DNA of 48,035 bases. Origin: Saprospiraceae bacterium (GTDB lineage: Bacteria; Bacteroidota; Bacteroidia; Chitinophagales; Saprospiraceae). Under the pieces are notes generated by a model that was given only the letters and a program-made list of their open reading frames with translations, was not told where the DNA came from and did no database searches. Positions 1 to 10,569 of the stretch are shown here, piece after piece. Position numbers and translations under genes: made by a program. The stretch is taken from positions 1 to 48,035 of the forward strand of contig JAIBCG010000018.1 of assembly GCA_019694295.1 (NCBI GenBank). Direction: 5' to 3'. How positions within the stretch are numbered: the stretch's first letter is position 1; every line of letters starts with the position of its first letter.

Positions 1-15
1 AAAAAAATAAAAAAA

Positions 16-1896
16 TTATTTTAGCCTATAATCTTCAAAAACTGTCTGCTGAAATGCTTTTCCCAACCTTTTTAGTTCGGTCGATTTTGGATTTCCGGGT
101 CCGAACGAATTGATTATAAGCTTATCGAGGCCATGTTGGTACCCTATTTTTCCTTCATCCGACACAACACCTCCACCAGCAAAAGTGCTAAAATATGCAA
201 AATGTCTTGAGTAAGGATTGAACATATTTCTACCCCACACATACTGCCCGGCTTCAGTGTTAAGACCCATCTGCTTTAGCAATGTAGGTGTAATATCTAG
301 CTGCGAAAATACATCTCGGATTTCCTTGCCGCGGAATTCCGGTTTGATCACATCACCGAAAAAAATAAGTGGTATGTGGTGGTATTCGGCGTCATAGACT
401 CCGAAATCCTTATGATCGGCATGACTGTGATCTGCTACGAAGACAAAGAGTGTATTCTTGTACCAATTTGTGTTTTTTGCTTTTTCGAAAAATTCGCGGA
501 GTGCATGATCAGAAAAAACGATGGAATTGATATAGTCGTTTTCCTTGTGATTCACGAGATTCTTTTTCGCACCTTCAAAATCATAAGGCATGTGCGTACT
601 GAGCGTAAACCAGGCAAAGACAAATGGTGTTTGGGCAGCATTCAGATTTTCCAACAACACATTTATCATATCATTATCCTGGATACCGAGCTTACCACGC
701 GCATATTTCGGGTCAATGTCTTTTTCTTCCTTCACTATATCAAAAGCTTTGTTGAGTACGTAACCTTTGATATTGCCATAATTAAGGTCGCCACCGAACA
801 GGAATCCGCTTTGATAGCCGTATTTTTTCAGATCCTGATTGATACATGGCAACTTAGCTGATTTAGAATTTTGATTGATGACACTCACCCTCGATACAGA
901 CGGATAACCGCTCAGAACTGAAGGTATCCCCTGGTCAGATACATAGCCTGAAGAGTAAAAATTAGTAAACCGGATACCTTGTCTGCTGAGGCTGTCGATA
1001 AAAGGTGCAAAATCATCACCACCGAAAGATTTTATGCTATGTGTATTCCAACTTTCTGCGAGGATAAACACGATGTTAGGCCTGTCATTCGTGAGAAAAT
1101 TTATGGTAGTATCTTTTTGTACTTGAAAGAGCGACCGTACATAATTATTGGCCTCATCCATCTGAAAATCGTTGAATGGATTTTTCTTGAAGCGGTTTTG
1201 ATAATCGAGGATATTGTAGGCGATGTTCCAGAACGGATTGACAGCAACATCATTAACGATAGGTGTAGTAGAAAAGAACGAATCACTACTTTGGATAGGG
1301 ATAGCCTGAAGACCGCCTCGTATAAGAACAATTGCCAAAAAAGCACCGGACAACAAGAAAACCGGAGTTTTCCAGAGGCGGGTGAGTAGTGAGTGGTCAT
1401 GTATGGAGTTCAGTTTTTGAGCAGAGGCATATTTGTTGTATATTTTCAGGAACAAAAAGATAAATATTGCCGAGAGGCCAAAGAACAGCATTGTAAGACC
1501 TGTGGAGGCGGTTTTAAAAACTTCATCCGGGTTAGAAAAATGTTCGAGTGCTTGTACCGTCAGTTTTGCTCTCCATTCGCGGTAAACGCTTGATTCACCC
1601 ACGAAGGTAAGCACATAAATGCTTATGAGCAGATAATTGATCAGGTCAATAATAAACAGGAATGCCCGTTTACCTGTAGCCAGAAAACCGGTAAGTAACA
1701 GTATAGGCAAGGCCAGAAAATATCCGAACATGGACAAGTCGAGCCTAAACCCCTTGTAGAGTGACTGCATCACAAGCCCGATGTTCACTCCTTTTAACAA
1801 AGGAACTGTACACAAATAAAATGTCACCCGCCCAACAAGGAATACGAGTAACCAGAAGGTGAGCAAATACAAAAACCAGCGTATGATGGGTTTCAT
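16..1896 (-). CDS. LtaS-like membrane sulfatase / phosphoglycerol transferase family protein
   Basis: A 626-residue inner-membrane enzyme of the alkaline-phosphatase superfamily. About five hydrophobic segments fill residues 1-200 and an extracytoplasmic sulfatase-type domain follows. Metal-site residues expected for the family are visible: E281 in the ILAESW motif, and D489/H490 in VADHSH. The nucleophile position, usually Thr in LtaS-type enzymes, appears to be S320 in GYVSDQG. Family members transfer phosphoglycerol or phosphoethanolamine, or cleave sulfate or phosphate esters. Substrate cannot be read from sequence, and Gram-negative Bacteroidota homologs are mostly uncharacterised. It is a single-gene unit with its own promoter box 24 nt upstream of the ATG. 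Its stop lies 15 nt from the window edge, so downstream partners are not visible. Confidence 0.8.
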   Translation of the reverse strand: MKPIIRWFLYLLTFWLLVFLVGRVTFYLCTVPLLKGVNIGLVMQSLYKGFRLDLSMFGYFLALPILLLTGFLATGKRAFLFIIDLINYLLISIYVLTFVGESSVYREWRAKLTVQALEHFSNPDEVFKTASTGLTMLFFGLSAIFIFLFLKIYNKYASAQKLNSIHDHSLLTRLWKTPVFLLSGAFLAIVLIRGGLQAIPIQSSDSFFSTTPIVNDVAVNPFWNIAYNILDYQNRFKKNPFNDFQMDEANNYVRSLFQVQKDTTINFLTNDRPNIVFILAESWNTHSIKSFGGDDFAPFIDSLSRQGIRFTNFYSSGYVSDQGIPSVLSGYPSVSRVSVINQNSKSAKLPCINQDLKKYGYQSGFLFGGDLNYGNIKGYVLNKAFDIVKEEKDIDPKYARGKLGIQDNDMINVLLENLNAAQTPFVFAWFTLSTHMPYDFEGAKKNLVNHKENDYINSIVFSDHALREFFEKAKNTNWYKNTLFVFVADHSHADHKDFGVYDAEYHHIPLIFFGDVIKPEFRGKEIRDVFSQLDITPTLLKQMGLNTEAGQYVWGRNMFNPYSRHFAYFSTFAGGGVVSDEGKIGYQHGLDKLIINSFGPGNPKSTELKRLGKAFQQTVFEDYRLK

Positions 1897-1919
1897 TGGG
1901 TAATGTGGCTATGTAAGTG

Positions 1920-1927
1920 CAAAGGTA
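1920..1927 (-). promoter_or_regulatory. -7 promoter box TACCTTTG for the LtaS-like gene
   Basis: Exact match to the Bacteroidota -7 consensus TAnnTTTG, followed by C, on the minus strand. It predicts a leader of roughly 20 nt. No clear TTTG -33 box was seen. Confidence 0.55.
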
Positions 1928-2006
1928 GGGAAAATATGTTTAGTCGAAAATGCCTGTCAAAGCTATACATTAGTCATCTATAATTTAATAAACCTTACAT
2001 TCTCCC

Positions 2007-2528
2007 CTACTCCCCCACAAACTCCAATGCTGCAGAGTTCATACAGTATCTCAGGCCGGTGGGTTTAGGGCCATCTTCGAAGACGTGGCCTAAGTGCCCC
2101 CCACAGCGAGCACACCTGACCTCTACCCTTTCCATCCCATAATCTATGTCAGTAACCAACTTGACGTTACTCTTCGATTTAACATCGAAAAAACTCGGCC
2201 AGCCAGTACCACTTTCAAATTTTGTGTCTGATTCGAATAATGGCAATCTGCATGCAGCACAGTAATAGGTCCCTTTTGCGTGATTGTCCCAGTATTTGCC
2301 GGTGAAGGCACGCTCCGTGCCGGATTCTCGCATCACATTATAACACATGGGCGAAAGTTCCTTTTTCCACTCTGCCTCGGTTTTTACAATAGGTTTTATA
2401 GTGTCATTCTCCACTTCCGAAACAAGTTTTGTTGCTGGTTTTGCTGTTTCAGGTGTTGACCGAAGATTGAAGGTGCAAGCATTCACAAAACTTACTAAAA
2501 TACAGGCTAGGTAAATCATTGCATTCAT
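2007..2528 (-). CDS. msrB: Peptide-methionine (R)-S-oxide reductase, lipoprotein form
   Basis: 173 residues. MsrB reduces methionine-R-sulfoxide in oxidised proteins. The zinc-binding pairs C90/C93 (CAAC) and C139/C142 (CARC) are present. So is the catalytic Cys C162 in RYCMNSAAL, within a complete SelR domain (about 52-173). The N-terminus is hydrophobic and ends in VNAC (C18), followed by a low-complexity linker. This looks like a signal peptide with an imperfect lipobox, so the enzyme probably repairs proteins in the periplasm or outer membrane. It is last in an operon with rimO and a small membrane protein, 13 nt after the latter. The family call is secure; the lipoprotein anchor is inference. 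Confidence 0.92.
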   Translation of the reverse strand: MNAMIYLACILVSFVNACTFNLRSTPETAKPATKLVSEVENDTIKPIVKTEAEWKKELSPMCYNVMRESGTERAFTGKYWDNHAKGTYYCAACRLPLFESDTKFESGTGWPSFFDVKSKSNVKLVTDIDYGMERVEVRCARCGGHLGHVFEDGPKPTGLRYCMNSAALEFVGE

Positions 2529-2541
2529 AATATGATAAATT

Positions 2542-2982
2542 TTATTTTCGCTTTCGCATTTTTGGATGATGCCACACTTCCTTCTGCGCGTATTCGATGA
2601 GACTTTTTACTGCTTTCATGACAGAAATGAATACCATATAGCCAAAAGTTATTACTACGTAAAGGAAAGAGTAAGACCCGGCATTAAAAACACTCAAGTC
2701 CGACATTGCCCAGGCAACAACTCCTGTCACAACAGCAAGAATTAAATATACAACAACCGATGTGTTCCAATAGTTTGGATTGTTCTCTACTCTCGTACTT
2801 ATTACGCTATTAAATATGGCGTACAACATCAAAAATGTACAGGCACTCATCCAGTAAAATCTCGGATATGGTTCTACCATACCGGCACTTACCAATAGAA
2901 AAAACCCAAACGACAAAATCAAACTGCCGATGAGACTGGTAGTGGCCAACTTTCGCGGATTATCAAGATTATAGGCAACCAT
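2542..2982 (-). CDS. Four-helix integral membrane protein, unknown function
   Basis: 146 residues with four predicted membrane helices at about 15-36, 42-62, 72-92 and 103-123. The tail is short and strongly basic (HHPKMRKRK), probably cytoplasmic. No catalytic motif is evident and I do not recognise the family with confidence. The start lies 6 nt after the rimO stop and the stop lies 13 nt before msrB, so it is almost certainly co-transcribed with both. The ATG at 2982 is the natural start because the first helix follows at once. Confidence 0.75.
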   Translation of the reverse strand: MVAYNLDNPRKLATTSLIGSLILSFGFFLLVSAGMVEPYPRFYWMSACTFLMLYAIFNSVISTRVENNPNYWNTSVVVYLILAVVTGVVAWAMSDLSVFNAGSYSFLYVVITFGYMVFISVMKAVKSLIEYAQKEVWHHPKMRKRK

Positions 2983-2988
2983 GGTTAG

Positions 2989-4305
2989 TTAATTTTTTAC
3001 TATCGTAGCAAAGAGATCAAATTCGTTGGCATCATCTATCCTTACATGGACGAAGTCCCCGATCCGTGCATAATTTTCTTTAGCAGATAAAAGCACCTCG
3101 TTGTCCACCTCCGGCGAATCGCTTTCAGTACGGCCAACAAAATAATCTCCTTCTTTTTTATCAATGAGCACTTTGAAGGTTTTCCCTATTTTTCCCTGAT
3201 TCTTATCAAATGAAATTTCCTTCTGAATCTCCATTATCCGGGCAGCCCTTGCTTCTTTAATCGGGGCAGGCACATCATCTTCCATTTGGTGGGCAAATGT
3301 GTCTTCTTCATGACTATATTGGAATACACCAAGTCTGTCAAATTCCATTTCTTGTACGAATGTACACAAATCCTGAAATTCTTCTTCTGTCTCACCTGGG
3401 AAGCCGACGATTAGTGTTGTTCTAATGGAAATATCCGGTACGATCCGTCTGGCATGCTCTATCAATTCACGGGTTTCCTGCTGGGTTATCTGCCGTTTCA
3501 TCCGTTTAAGTACCTCGTCATTAGCATGTTGTACTGGTAGGTCAAGATAATTGCAGACCTTAGGTTGTGCAGCCATTACATCCAGCACTTCAAGCGGAAA
3601 TTTGCTCGGATAGGCATAATGCAACCTGATCCATTCTATTCCTTCCACATCACACAATGCTTCAAGCAACCGTGCCAATTCACGTTTTTTATACAGATCG
3701 AGCCCGTAGTATGTAAGCTCCTGAGCTATGAGCATGATTTCCTTTACACCATGTCTTGCAAGGTTTTTACACTCTGCGACGAGCTCTTCAATCGGTCGCG
3801 AAATATGCCCACCACGCATCAGCGGGATAGCACAGAATGAACAAGTGCGGTTACAACCTTCCGATATTTTTAAAAACGCATAATGCTGAGGTGTGGTTAT
3901 CAGGCGTTCGCCCAATAATTCATGTTTGTAGTCAGCGTTGAGCTTAGCCAGAAGTCCAGGCAACTCGAGTGTGCCGAAATAAGCATCTACTTCCGGAATT
4001 TCTTCCTCAAGGGCATCTTTGTATCGTTGCGACAAGCAACCTGTGACGTACAGTTTTTCTATCTCACCATCCGATTTCTTGGCAGCATATTCCAGAATGG
4101 TGTTGATTGATTCTTGCTTGGCAAGGTCAATGAATCCACAGGTATTGATGATGACTACATTGGCATCTGAAGTAGTGTCTTCGTGGGTTACAGCAAAATC
4201 ATTTCCTTTGAGCTGGGTAATCAAATTCTCGGAGTCAACCAGATTTTTTGAGCAACCTAGGGTAATGACGTTAACTATATCTTTTCTGAGTGTTTTTGTT
4301 TTCAA
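2989..4305 (-). CDS. rimO: Ribosomal protein S12 methylthiotransferase
   Basis: 438-residue radical-SAM enzyme that methylthiolates the conserved Asp of ribosomal protein uS12. Three cysteines of the N-terminal UPF0004 domain are C18 (LGCSKN), C56 (NTCGF) and C90 (TGCLSQ). The radical-SAM cluster is C151, C155 and C158 in GCNRTCSFC. A TRAM RNA-binding domain fills about 372-438. RimO rather than MiaB is supported by LGCSKNLVDSE and the overall length. The start is TTG: the codon lies just ahead of the conserved VNVITLGCSKN, an in-frame TAA lies four codons upstream, and no ATG is available. A TATATTTG promoter box sits about 20 nt upstream. It is first gene of a three-gene operon. Confidence 0.95.
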   Translation of the reverse strand: MKTKTLRKDIVNVITLGCSKNLVDSENLITQLKGNDFAVTHEDTTSDANVVIINTCGFIDLAKQESINTILEYAAKKSDGEIEKLYVTGCLSQRYKDALEEEIPEVDAYFGTLELPGLLAKLNADYKHELLGERLITTPQHYAFLKISEGCNRTCSFCAIPLMRGGHISRPIEELVAECKNLARHGVKEIMLIAQELTYYGLDLYKKRELARLLEALCDVEGIEWIRLHYAYPSKFPLEVLDVMAAQPKVCNYLDLPVQHANDEVLKRMKRQITQQETRELIEHARRIVPDISIRTTLIVGFPGETEEEFQDLCTFVQEMEFDRLGVFQYSHEEDTFAHQMEDDVPAPIKEARAARIMEIQKEISFDKNQGKIGKTFKVLIDKKEGDYFVGRTESDSPEVDNEVLLSAKENYARIGDFVHVRIDDANEFDLFATIVKN

Positions 4306-4325
4306 GTTGAAGTCTTAAACATTTA

Positions 4326-4333
4326 CAAATATA
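4326..4333 (-). promoter_or_regulatory. -7 promoter box TATATTTG for rimO operon
   Basis: Exact TAnnTTTG match on the minus strand, ending 20 nt before the TTG start of rimO. A divergent box lies 37 nt away on the other strand. Confidence 0.55.
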
Positions 4334-4369
4334 ACGGTGTTTGAATACAATCTAATCGTAAAAAGGTTC

Positions 4370-4377
4370 TATATTTG
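4370..4377 (+). promoter_or_regulatory. -7 promoter box TATATTTG for the 4397 gene
   Basis: Exact TAnnTTTG match 19 nt before the ATG. A TTTG lies at 4340-4343, but 26 nt upstream, a little far for the usual -33 box. Confidence 0.5.
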
Positions 4378-4396
4378 AAATCAAAGCATTTATTTT

Positions 4397-5047
4397 ATGA
4401 AAAATCTCCTTGCAGCCATAATCTTTCTCTGTTTTTGTTCCAATATGCATGCACAGATTGGCTTTCAGGTTCAGTATCAGAGATTCCAGGATACGAGCTA
4501 TATACTTTCCGGATCGGGCTTTAATGAATTTGTTCAAGCTGACCAATTGGGCTTTGGCATAGATTATGCTTTTAAACTTAAAAATTACCGGGTCGAATTT
4601 TTTCCTGCAATATTGTATTTCAATAAAAAAATAAACAAAAATTCCATCTTCGATACCGAGTTAAATACGAATATAACAACACTTGGGCTTCAGTTCAATA
4701 CACACATATACTTCCTCGATATTGAAGGCGACTGCAACTGCCCTACCTGGAACAAAGATGGCAGTTTTATGAAAAAAGGTATATTCGCCTGGGTTTCAAT
4801 AAATGCATACAATACAGTTTTTAAGCAAAATACACCAGCTACTCGCAATATGTTTACTTACGGTGCATCCGGTGGTTTAGGGCTTGACATCGGGTTGTCT
4901 AAGCATCTGACACTCACGCCTTTTGCGGGACTTGAACTTGAGCAAAGGCCTGTTGTAGAATTTACAGATTTGAAGGCTGAGAGAGATACAAAATCAATGT
5001 ACAAACTCGACGCCGGAATCCGACTTGGCTGGCACTGGGGCAAATAA
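4397..5047 (+). CDS. Secreted outer-membrane beta-barrel-like protein
   Basis: 216 residues. The signal peptide is clear (MKNLLAAIIFLCFCSNMHAQ, cleavage after MHA-Q). The mature part has alternating polar/hydrophobic strands rich in aromatic residues, typical of small Bacteroidota outer-membrane barrels. The C-terminus RLGWHWGK lacks the classical terminal Phe. A short Cys pair (CNCP) sits mid-protein. There is no enzymatic motif and function is unknown. It is a single gene, divergent from rimO and ending 6 nt from the convergent methyltransferase gene. Confidence 0.7.
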   Translation: MKNLLAAIIFLCFCSNMHAQIGFQVQYQRFQDTSYILSGSGFNEFVQADQLGFGIDYAFKLKNYRVEFFPAILYFNKKINKNSIFDTELNTNITTLGLQFNTHIYFLDIEGDCNCPTWNKDGSFMKKGIFAWVSINAYNTVFKQNTPATRNMFTYGASGGLGLDIGLSKHLTLTPFAGLELEQRPVVEFTDLKAERDTKSMYKLDAGIRLGWHWGK

Positions 5048-5053
5048 TCTTTA

Positions 5054-5587
5054 TTAGGGAAGATACAATTGCCTGAATGCCTCCCATAACACCATTCCAC
5101 CACAAACAGCTACATTCAGCGAATGTTTGACACCAGCCTGTGGAATTTCTATTGCTGCATCTGCTATGGCTATGGCCTCGTCCGACACACCATCTACTTC
5201 ATTTCCCAGAATAAGAGCGTATTTCCTGTCATGATGAAACACGAATTTTTCCAGTGAAATACTTTCCGTAGTCTGCTCAATAGCAATATTGTAAAATCCT
5301 TCTTTCTCAAGCAATTTGAGGCAATCTTCAGTTGATTCGACATAGGTCCAGCTTACAGTTTCTGTCGATCCTAGTGCTGTTTTCAATATTTCGCGGTGCG
5401 GTGGTTGTGGTGTAAATCCCGTAATAAAAATATGGCTTACCGCAAATGCATCACATGTGCGGAAAACCGAACCGACATTGAGACCTGAGCGAATATTGTC
5501 AAGTACCACCACCAATGGCATCTTACGGATGGTGTTTACTTTGTCGGCTGATATTCGGTCAAGCTCACTGGTAGAAAGTTTTCTCAT
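5054..5587 (-). CDS. SpoU/TrmH-family RNA 2'-O-methyltransferase
   Basis: 177-residue SPOUT methyltransferase. Family motif 1 is visible in LDNIRSGLNVGSVFRTCDA (about 32-50), motif 2 in LILGNEVDGV, and motif 3 in IPQAGVKHSLNVAVCGG, which forms the knotted SAM site. There is no N-terminal substrate-binding domain, so it resembles the short TrmL/TrmH type rather than RlmB. The exact tRNA or rRNA target cannot be told. It starts 2 nt after the pyrG stop and is surely co-transcribed with it. Confidence 0.88.
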   Translation of the reverse strand: MRKLSTSELDRISADKVNTIRKMPLVVVLDNIRSGLNVGSVFRTCDAFAVSHIFITGFTPQPPHREILKTALGSTETVSWTYVESTEDCLKLLEKEGFYNIAIEQTTESISLEKFVFHHDRKYALILGNEVDGVSDEAIAIADAAIEIPQAGVKHSLNVAVCGGMVLWEAFRQLYLP

Positions 5588-5589
5588 GC

Positions 5590-7224
<1,635 letters not shown>

Positions 7225-7234
7225 TTACGGGGTA

Positions 7235-7242
7235 CAAAGGTA
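7235..7242 (-). promoter_or_regulatory. -7 promoter box TACCTTTG for pyrG
   Basis: Exact TAnnTTTG match on the minus strand. It is the same octamer found ahead of the LtaS-like, STAS and queE genes. Confidence 0.55.
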
Positions 7243-7257
7243 AGAGATTATTTGAAT

Positions 7258-7284
7258 GTTTTATTTGTAGTGCTAAAATAAAAC
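7258..7284 (-). terminator. AT-rich hairpin after oxyR
   Basis: Perfect 9-bp inverted repeat: gttttattt at 7258-7266 and aaataaaac at 7276-7284, with a 9-nt loop. It lies 1 nt beyond the oxyR stop. It has no GC-rich stem or T tract, so it may instead be an operator near the pyrG promoter. Confidence 0.35.
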
Positions 7285-7285
7285 T

Positions 7286-8230
7286 TTAATCTCTCCATGC
7301 AATTGTATTTATATCCGGATTCGCAACAATGTGTGGTGGGATATTTTCCTTAATAGAATTTAGAAACAGCTCAAGCAGATTTTTTTTCATAAAATTTCTC
7401 CTTACTACCAGGCTTACTTCGCGTACAGGTTCGGGTGAAGGAAACTGCCTGACACGCCGCTTTTCTAAATCCGTGAGCCCGTCAACTGCCAGCTCAGGCA
7501 ATATTGTAAAACCCTGCTTTCTGTCCACCATTTTTTTAATTGTTTCTAAACAACCTGCATCAAATTTTAGCTGGTGCCTTCTGTGCGTAGCATATTCGCC
7601 ACAAAGATTGACAATCTGATTTCTGAAACAATTTCCCTCCTTCAGCAATAATATATCTGACAAATCAATATCCTCGTAGTTGACATAAACTTTATTGAGC
7701 AATGGATGGTTTTCGGAGAGGTACAGCAAGAATTTCTCATAAAACAAAGGCATTTCTATAAATGTACTCTCATTGATAGGTGTCACCATCAATGCGGCAT
7801 CCAATAAATCCTGACTGAGCTTGGCGATGATTTTGTCAGACGTGAGCTCGTCAATAATGAGTTCTACCTCCGGATACTTTGTAATAAAATCAGAAACAAA
7901 CAAAGGTAACAGATATGGACTAATGGTAGGAATGATGCCTATGCGGAGCTCACCTTTTATGGCTCCTTTCTGGTTGTCAATAATTTCCCTGATTTTGTTC
8001 GCTTCAGACAAGGCTACTCGGGCTTGATGTATTATGAGGCGGCCGATGTCTGTGGTAAGTACGGGTTTTTTACTTCTGTCAAAAAGCAGGACATTCAACT
8101 CGTCTTCTACTTTTTTAATCTGCATACTCAGCGTTGGTTGTGTAATAAAACAATTACGTGCTGCTTCAGCGAAATTCCTGTGTGTATCCACAGCTATCAG
8201 ATATTCCATTTGAGTTAATGTCATGCTCAA
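7286..8230 (-). CDS. oxyR: LysR-family peroxide-responsive regulator OxyR
   Basis: 314 residues. An N-terminal LysR winged helix-turn-helix (about 3-62) is followed by a substrate-binding-like regulatory domain. Two cysteines, C201 and C210 in GNCFRNQIVNLC, keep the nine-residue spacing of the redox pair C199/C208 of E. coli OxyR and occur in the equivalent sequence. This supports a hydrogen-peroxide-sensing activator rather than a generic LysR protein. The start MSMTLTQMEYL matches the family N-terminus. It has its own promoter box about 40 nt upstream and faces pyrG, with dnaK behind it. Targets are not visible. Confidence 0.9.
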   Translation of the reverse strand: MSMTLTQMEYLIAVDTHRNFAEAARNCFITQPTLSMQIKKVEDELNVLLFDRSKKPVLTTDIGRLIIHQARVALSEANKIREIIDNQKGAIKGELRIGIIPTISPYLLPLFVSDFITKYPEVELIIDELTSDKIIAKLSQDLLDAALMVTPINESTFIEMPLFYEKFLLYLSENHPLLNKVYVNYEDIDLSDILLLKEGNCFRNQIVNLCGEYATHRRHQLKFDAGCLETIKKMVDRKQGFTILPELAVDGLTDLEKRRVRQFPSPEPVREVSLVVRRNFMKKNLLELFLNSIKENIPPHIVANPDINTIAWRD

Positions 8231-8268
8231 CTTTATAGATTATTTTTATACGGAATCAAAAACCAGAC

Positions 8269-8276
8269 CAAAATTA
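8269..8276 (-). promoter_or_regulatory. -7 promoter box TAATTTTG for oxyR
   Basis: Exact TAnnTTTG match on the minus strand. A TTTG on the same strand at 8302-8305 could be the -33 box, with 25-nt spacing. Confidence 0.45.
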
Positions 8277-8317
8277 TAACATTTATCTATAATTTTTAGA
8301 ACAAAAGTGTGAATTCA

Positions 8318-8325
8318 TATATTTG
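8318..8325 (+). promoter_or_regulatory. Orphan -7 promoter box TATATTTG(C)
   Basis: Exact plus-strand consensus match in the oxyR-dnaK gap with no plus-strand gene downstream. It could drive a short RNA ending near the hairpin at 8457-8485, or be chance in AT-rich DNA. Confidence 0.25.
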
Positions 8326-8456
8326 CATAATTATCTGAGATGGTTTAGAATTATAATGATTCGAACCACAGGAATCCTTGGTTGGCCAATGACATTCCAC
8401 TTTTACCAAATTATATTACGCAAACCCTATTGGAATGATTCGTTCGAGATACAAAA

Positions 8457-8485
8457 AAGCCCTCATGCACGGAGCATGAAGGCTT
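8457..8485 (-). terminator. Intrinsic terminator of dnaK
   Basis: Stem aagcc/ggctt plus tcatgc/gcatga with one internal mismatch and a 5-nt loop. On the minus strand it is followed by a T run. It begins 22 nt after the dnaK stop. Confidence 0.8.
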
Positions 8486-8507
8486 GATTGCTTATAATCC
8501 TGAATAC

Positions 8508-10415
8508 TTATTTGTCGGTAACTTCTTCAAATTCAGCATCTGTCACATCACTTGTCGAGTCGGTTTGGCCGGCTCCGTTCTGTGCATGCCCTGCTGAGCC
8601 TGCACCTGCTTCCTGTGATGCTTTGTACAGGTCTTCACTTGCAGCATGCCATGCATTGTTCAAAGCTTCAGTTGCTCTTTCAACATGTGCAATATCCTGA
8701 GCTGTATGTGCATCTTTCAAATCTTTGAGTGCAGCTTCTATATCAGCCTTTTTATTTTCAGGCAATTTGTCACCGAACTCCTTAAGTTGTTTTTCAGTCT
8801 GAAAAATCAGGCTATCTGCTGTATTCAGTTTTTCGACTCTTTCTTTAGCAGTTTTATCTGCTTCTGCATTTGCGGCAGCCTCGGCCTTCATTCTTTCAAT
8901 TTCTTCTTTTGATAATCCTGTTGAAGCTTCGATACGGATATTCTGCTTCTTACCTGTACCTTTTTCAAGTGCAGACACATTCAGGATACCGTTAGCATCC
9001 ATATCGAAGGTAACCTCTACTTGAGGAACGCCTCTTGGTGCCGGCGGAATGCCATCAAGTATAAATCTACCTACTGTACGGTTGTCTCGTGCCATTGGTC
9101 TTTCTCCTTGCAGAATATGTATTTCTACCGAAGGTTGACTGTCAGCAGCTGTAGAATAAATTTTTGACTTTTTGGTAGGTATGGTCGAATTCGCTTCAAT
9201 AACCACATCATATACACCTCCCATTGTTTCGATACCAAGAGAGAGCGGAGTTACGTCAAGCAACAATACATCCTGCACATCACCAGAGAGTACACCACCC
9301 TGGATAGCAGCACCGATCGCTACCACTTCGTCAGGGTTTACACTTCTGTTTGGTTTTTTACCGAAGAATTCTTCAACGGCCTGTTGTATTTTCGGAATCC
9401 TAGTAGAGCCGCCTACCAGTATGATTTCATCGATTTTATCCTTGCTCATTGATGCATCTTCGAGAGCTTTGGCACAAGGCACCAATGATCTTTGCACAAG
9501 ATGATCAACCAATTGTTCGAATTTTGCTCTTGTTATTTTGAGTACAAGGTGCTTAGGCACACCATCTACGGCTGTCACATAAGGTAAGTTGATTTCTGTT
9601 TCTTGTGTTGAAGATAATTCTATTTTTGCCTTTTCCGCAGCATCTTTTAATCGTTGAAGTGCCATTGGGTCTTTTTTAAGGTCGATGTTTTCCTGAGCCT
9701 TGAATGCATCTGCAAGGTAATCGATCAGTACGTTATCGAAGTCGTCACCACCTAGGTGGGTGTCACCATTTGTTGATTTTACTTCAAATACGCCATCGCC
9801 CAGCTCCAGTATAGAAATATCGAATGTACCGCCACCGAGGTCAAATACTGCTATGGTCATATCCTTACCGCCTTTGTCAAGACCGTAAGCCAAAGCTGCA
9901 GCTGTAGGCTCATTGATAATACGTTTTACTTTAAGTCCGGCAATTTCTCCGGCTTCTTTTGTAGCCTGGCGCTGAGAGTCGTTGAAATAAGCAGGCACTG
10001 TTACCACAGCCTCTGTTACTTCCTGACCGAGATAATCTTCGGCCACTTTCTTCATTTTCTGAAGAGTAATAGCAGAAATTTCCTGTGGTGAATAACCACG
10101 GTCGTCTATTTGGATTCTGACCGTATCGTTGTCACCTTTTACTACTTTGTAAGGCATTTTGGCTGCTTCTGCTGTACTTTCAGAATACCTTGCGCCCATA
10201 AATCTTTTGATTGAATAAATCGTTTTTGTTGGGTTAGTGATTGCCTGACGTTTTGCAGGATCTCCAACTTTTCTTTCGCCATTATCCATGAATGCTACAA
10301 TAGATGGTGTGGTTCTGCGTCCTTCGTCATTTGGAATAACGACCGGCTCTTTTCCTTCCATTACTGCCACACATGAATTTGTCGTTCCGAGGTCTATGCC
10401 AATAATTTTACCCAT
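8508..10415 (-). CDS. dnaK: Chaperone DnaK (Hsp70)
   Basis: 635 residues. The nucleotide-binding domain carries [20 protein letters not shown] and [11 protein letters not shown]. The substrate-binding beta domain and helical lid follow. The C-terminal tail [10 protein letters not shown] is the conserved DnaK ending. It is an ATP-dependent folding chaperone that works with DnaJ and GrpE, which are not in this window. It is a single-gene unit: its own promoter box lies about 85 nt upstream, a palindrome sits in the leader, and an intrinsic terminator follows. No CIRCE element was found upstream. Confidence 0.98.
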   Translation of the reverse strand: MGKIIGIDLGTTNSCVAVMEGKEPVVIPNDEGRRTTPSIVAFMDNGERKVGDPAKRQAITNPTKTIYSIKRFMGARYSESTAEAAKMPYKVVKGDNDTVRIQIDDRGYSPQEISAITLQKMKKVAEDYLGQEVTEAVVTVPAYFNDSQRQATKEAGEIAGLKVKRIINEPTAAALAYGLDKGGKDMTIAVFDLGGGTFDISILELGDGVFEVKSTNGDTHLGGDDFDNVLIDYLADAFKAQENIDLKKDPMALQRLKDAAEKAKIELSSTQETEINLPYVTAVDGVPKHLVLKITRAKFEQLVDHLVQRSLVPCAKALEDASMSKDKIDEIILVGGSTRIPKIQQAVEEFFGKKPNRSVNPDEVVAIGAAIQGGVLSGDVQDVLLLDVTPLSLGIETMGGVYDVVIEANSTIPTKKSKIYSTAADSQPSVEIHILQGERPMARDNRTVGRFILDGIPPAPRGVPQVEVTFDMDANGILNVSALEKGTGKKQNIRIEASTGLSKEEIERMKAEAAANAEADKTAKERVEKLNTADSLIFQTEKQLKEFGDKLPENKKADIEAALKDLKDAHTAQDIAHVERATEALNNAWHAASEDLYKASQEAGAGSAGHAQNGAGQTDSTSDVTDAEFEEVTDK

Positions 10416-10448
10416 TGATTATGTATTGTTTTTAATTTTTTAATAATA

Positions 10449-10466
10449 CAATTGAATAATCAATTG
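10449..10466. promoter_or_regulatory. Inverted repeat in the dnaK leader
   Basis: Perfect 7-bp inverted repeat caattga-ataa-tcaattg between the -7 box and the dnaK start, abutting the palindrome ggcatgcc (10466-10473). It could be an operator or RNA hairpin. It does not resemble CIRCE. Confidence 0.35.
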
Positions 10467-10500
10467 GCATGCCACCACATATTTATACTTAAAAATCTGA

Positions 10501-10508
10501 CAAAATTA
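10501..10508 (-). promoter_or_regulatory. -7 promoter box TAATTTTG for dnaK
   Basis: Exact TAnnTTTG match on the minus strand, predicting a leader of about 80 nt. The sequence tgtcagatt occurs twice in the minus strand on either side of it. Confidence 0.5.
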
Positions 10509-10569
10509 ACCTTTATGCCAAAATGTTCAAGACAAATTGACAATCTGACAGACAAAAAGGCAGCTAGAA

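Noticed and set aside
8345..8385. T-arm-like GGTTCGAATC on the minus strand near oxyR
   Set aside because: No matching T-stem, anticodon arm or acceptor could be built around it.
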